A stretch of 64,000 nucleotides of DNA from assembly GCA_015099395.1 (NCBI GenBank), contig AP024096.1:6365485-6429484 (forward strand), written 5' to 3'. Shown here one piece after another: positions 63,574 to 64,000 of this stretch; position 1 is the first letter of the stretch; each line of letters begins with the position of its first letter. Below the pieces are notes generated by a model. That model was not told where the DNA came from, made no database searches, and was given only the letters and a program-made list of their open reading frames with translations. This DNA is from Ktedonobacteria bacterium brp13 (GTDB lineage: Bacteria; Chloroflexota; Ktedonobacteria; Ktedonobacterales; Ktedonobacteraceae). A program made the position numbers and the translations under genes.

Positions 63574-64000
63574 ATGAGAAAATCTATTGTTATTACAGGC
63601 TGCTCAAGCGGCTTTGGGCGTGCCAGTGCATTGGAAATGGCGACCCGTGGCTGGCATGTCTTTGCGACCGTTCGTAAAGAGATAGATAGTGAGAGCCTGT
63701 TGAACGAGGCCGAGCTCCATCAGTGCCGTAATAACATTACGACGCTGATCTGTGATATCACTAAAAGCGAGCAGGTTGAGAGACTCTATCAAGAGGTGAA
63801 GGATCTGCTCAGTGCAGAACTGCATGAGGAGCAGAGCCACCGCATGCCAGGACTGGATGTGCTCTTAAATAACGGAGGTACAGCCTATGCTGGTCCGTTG
63901 GAACTGGTGTCGCTAGATGATATGCGGGCGCAATTTGAGATCAACGTCTTCGCACATGTTGCGGTTACCCAGGCATTTCTTCCGTTGCTCAAGGTTGCAA
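63574..64000 (+). CDS. SDR family oxidoreductase, partial (runs off window)
   Basis: N-terminal 142 residues: MRKSIVITGCSSGFGRASALEMATRGWHVFATVR (TGxxxGxG), LDVLLNNGGTAYAGPLELVS, DDMRAQFEINVFAHVAVTQAFLPLL. The NNAG motif is NNGG. The catalytic Tyr-Lys region lies beyond the window. Related in fold to the SDR at 26368 but not an obvious close copy. Confidence 0.88.
   Translation, partial: MRKSIVITGCSSGFGRASALEMATRGWHVFATVRKEIDSESLLNEAELHQCRNNITTLICDITKSEQVERLYQEVKDLLSAELHEEQSHRMPGLDVLLNNGGTAYAGPLELVSLDDMRAQFEINVFAHVAVTQAFLPLLKVA

Overview
The window looks like a chromosomal segment of a Chloroflexota bacterium of the Ktedonobacteria type. This assignment is inference. It rests on a 16S rRNA gene with a non-standard EUB338 site, a complete system-I cytochrome c maturation (ccm) cluster beside many Ser/Thr-kinase-like and zinc-ribbon membrane proteins, a DUF2851 gene, and large STAND/TPR proteins. 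No database search was possible, so families were recognised from motifs only.

Layout. 1-860: decayed intergenic DNA with a GNAT remnant. 0.86-2.0 kb: a DJ-1/PfpI protein and a VOC protein. 2.2-8.2 kb: a membrane-anchored Ser/Thr kinase-like protein (-) divergent from a TIR-STAND ATPase with eight nearly identical TPR-like repeats (+), a possible signalling or defence pair. 8.4-17.6 kb: one co-directional ccm operon (TlpA/CcmG-like thioredoxin, CopD-like membrane protein, CcmE, CcmF, CcmH, CcmI-like, a large extracytoplasmic anchored protein, CcmA, CcmB, CcmC, a 50-aa CcmD, DUF3054), tightly packed with several start/stop overlaps. 17.9-27.3 kb: a DUF4097-like protein, a trypsin-like membrane protease (-), two poorly known proteins (one DUF2851), and the housekeeping genes for a pseudouridine synthase, cytidylate kinase and PlsC, then an SDR. 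27.5-36.7 kb: a broken sigma-factor gene, DUF2630, a very large IrrE-protease/UvrD-helicase/Fe-S-nuclease fusion (-), a membrane protein, a P1B-ATPase remnant and an intact P-type ATPase. 36.7-39.2 kb: an rRNA operon (-) with 16S, tRNA-Ile, tRNA-Ala, 5S and a second tRNA-Ile but no 23S. 39.2-45.4 kb: a membrane protein, an ECF sigma/anti-sigma pair, a UbiA-family protein, a GT39 glycosyltransferase and a methyltransferase.

45.6-49.45 kb is a small integrated element in the 3' end of tRNA-Pro(GGG). It is bounded by a 27-bp direct repeat, carries iterated arm-type-like repeats inside both ends, a 5'-truncated tyrosine integrase, an XRE regulator with paired palindromic operators, two paralogous small proteins and other orphan small proteins. 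The displaced tRNA terminator lies just outside. Then come an Uma2 endonuclease-like gene and pheS-pheT under a phenylalanine T-box leader whose specifier codon TTC can be read.

54.7-63 kb is a group of four proteins sharing the plan zinc ribbon, disordered linker, single transmembrane helix and extracytoplasmic Ig/BACON-like domain, plus a ferredoxin-like protein. The last two are a recent 1.6-1.7 kb tandem duplication that also copied the first 41 codons of the next gene. An SDR gene runs off the right edge.

A dispersed 74-75 bp structured repeat, with a stem and two inner hairpins, occurs four times (one internally deleted). In three cases it begins at the stop codon of a gene.
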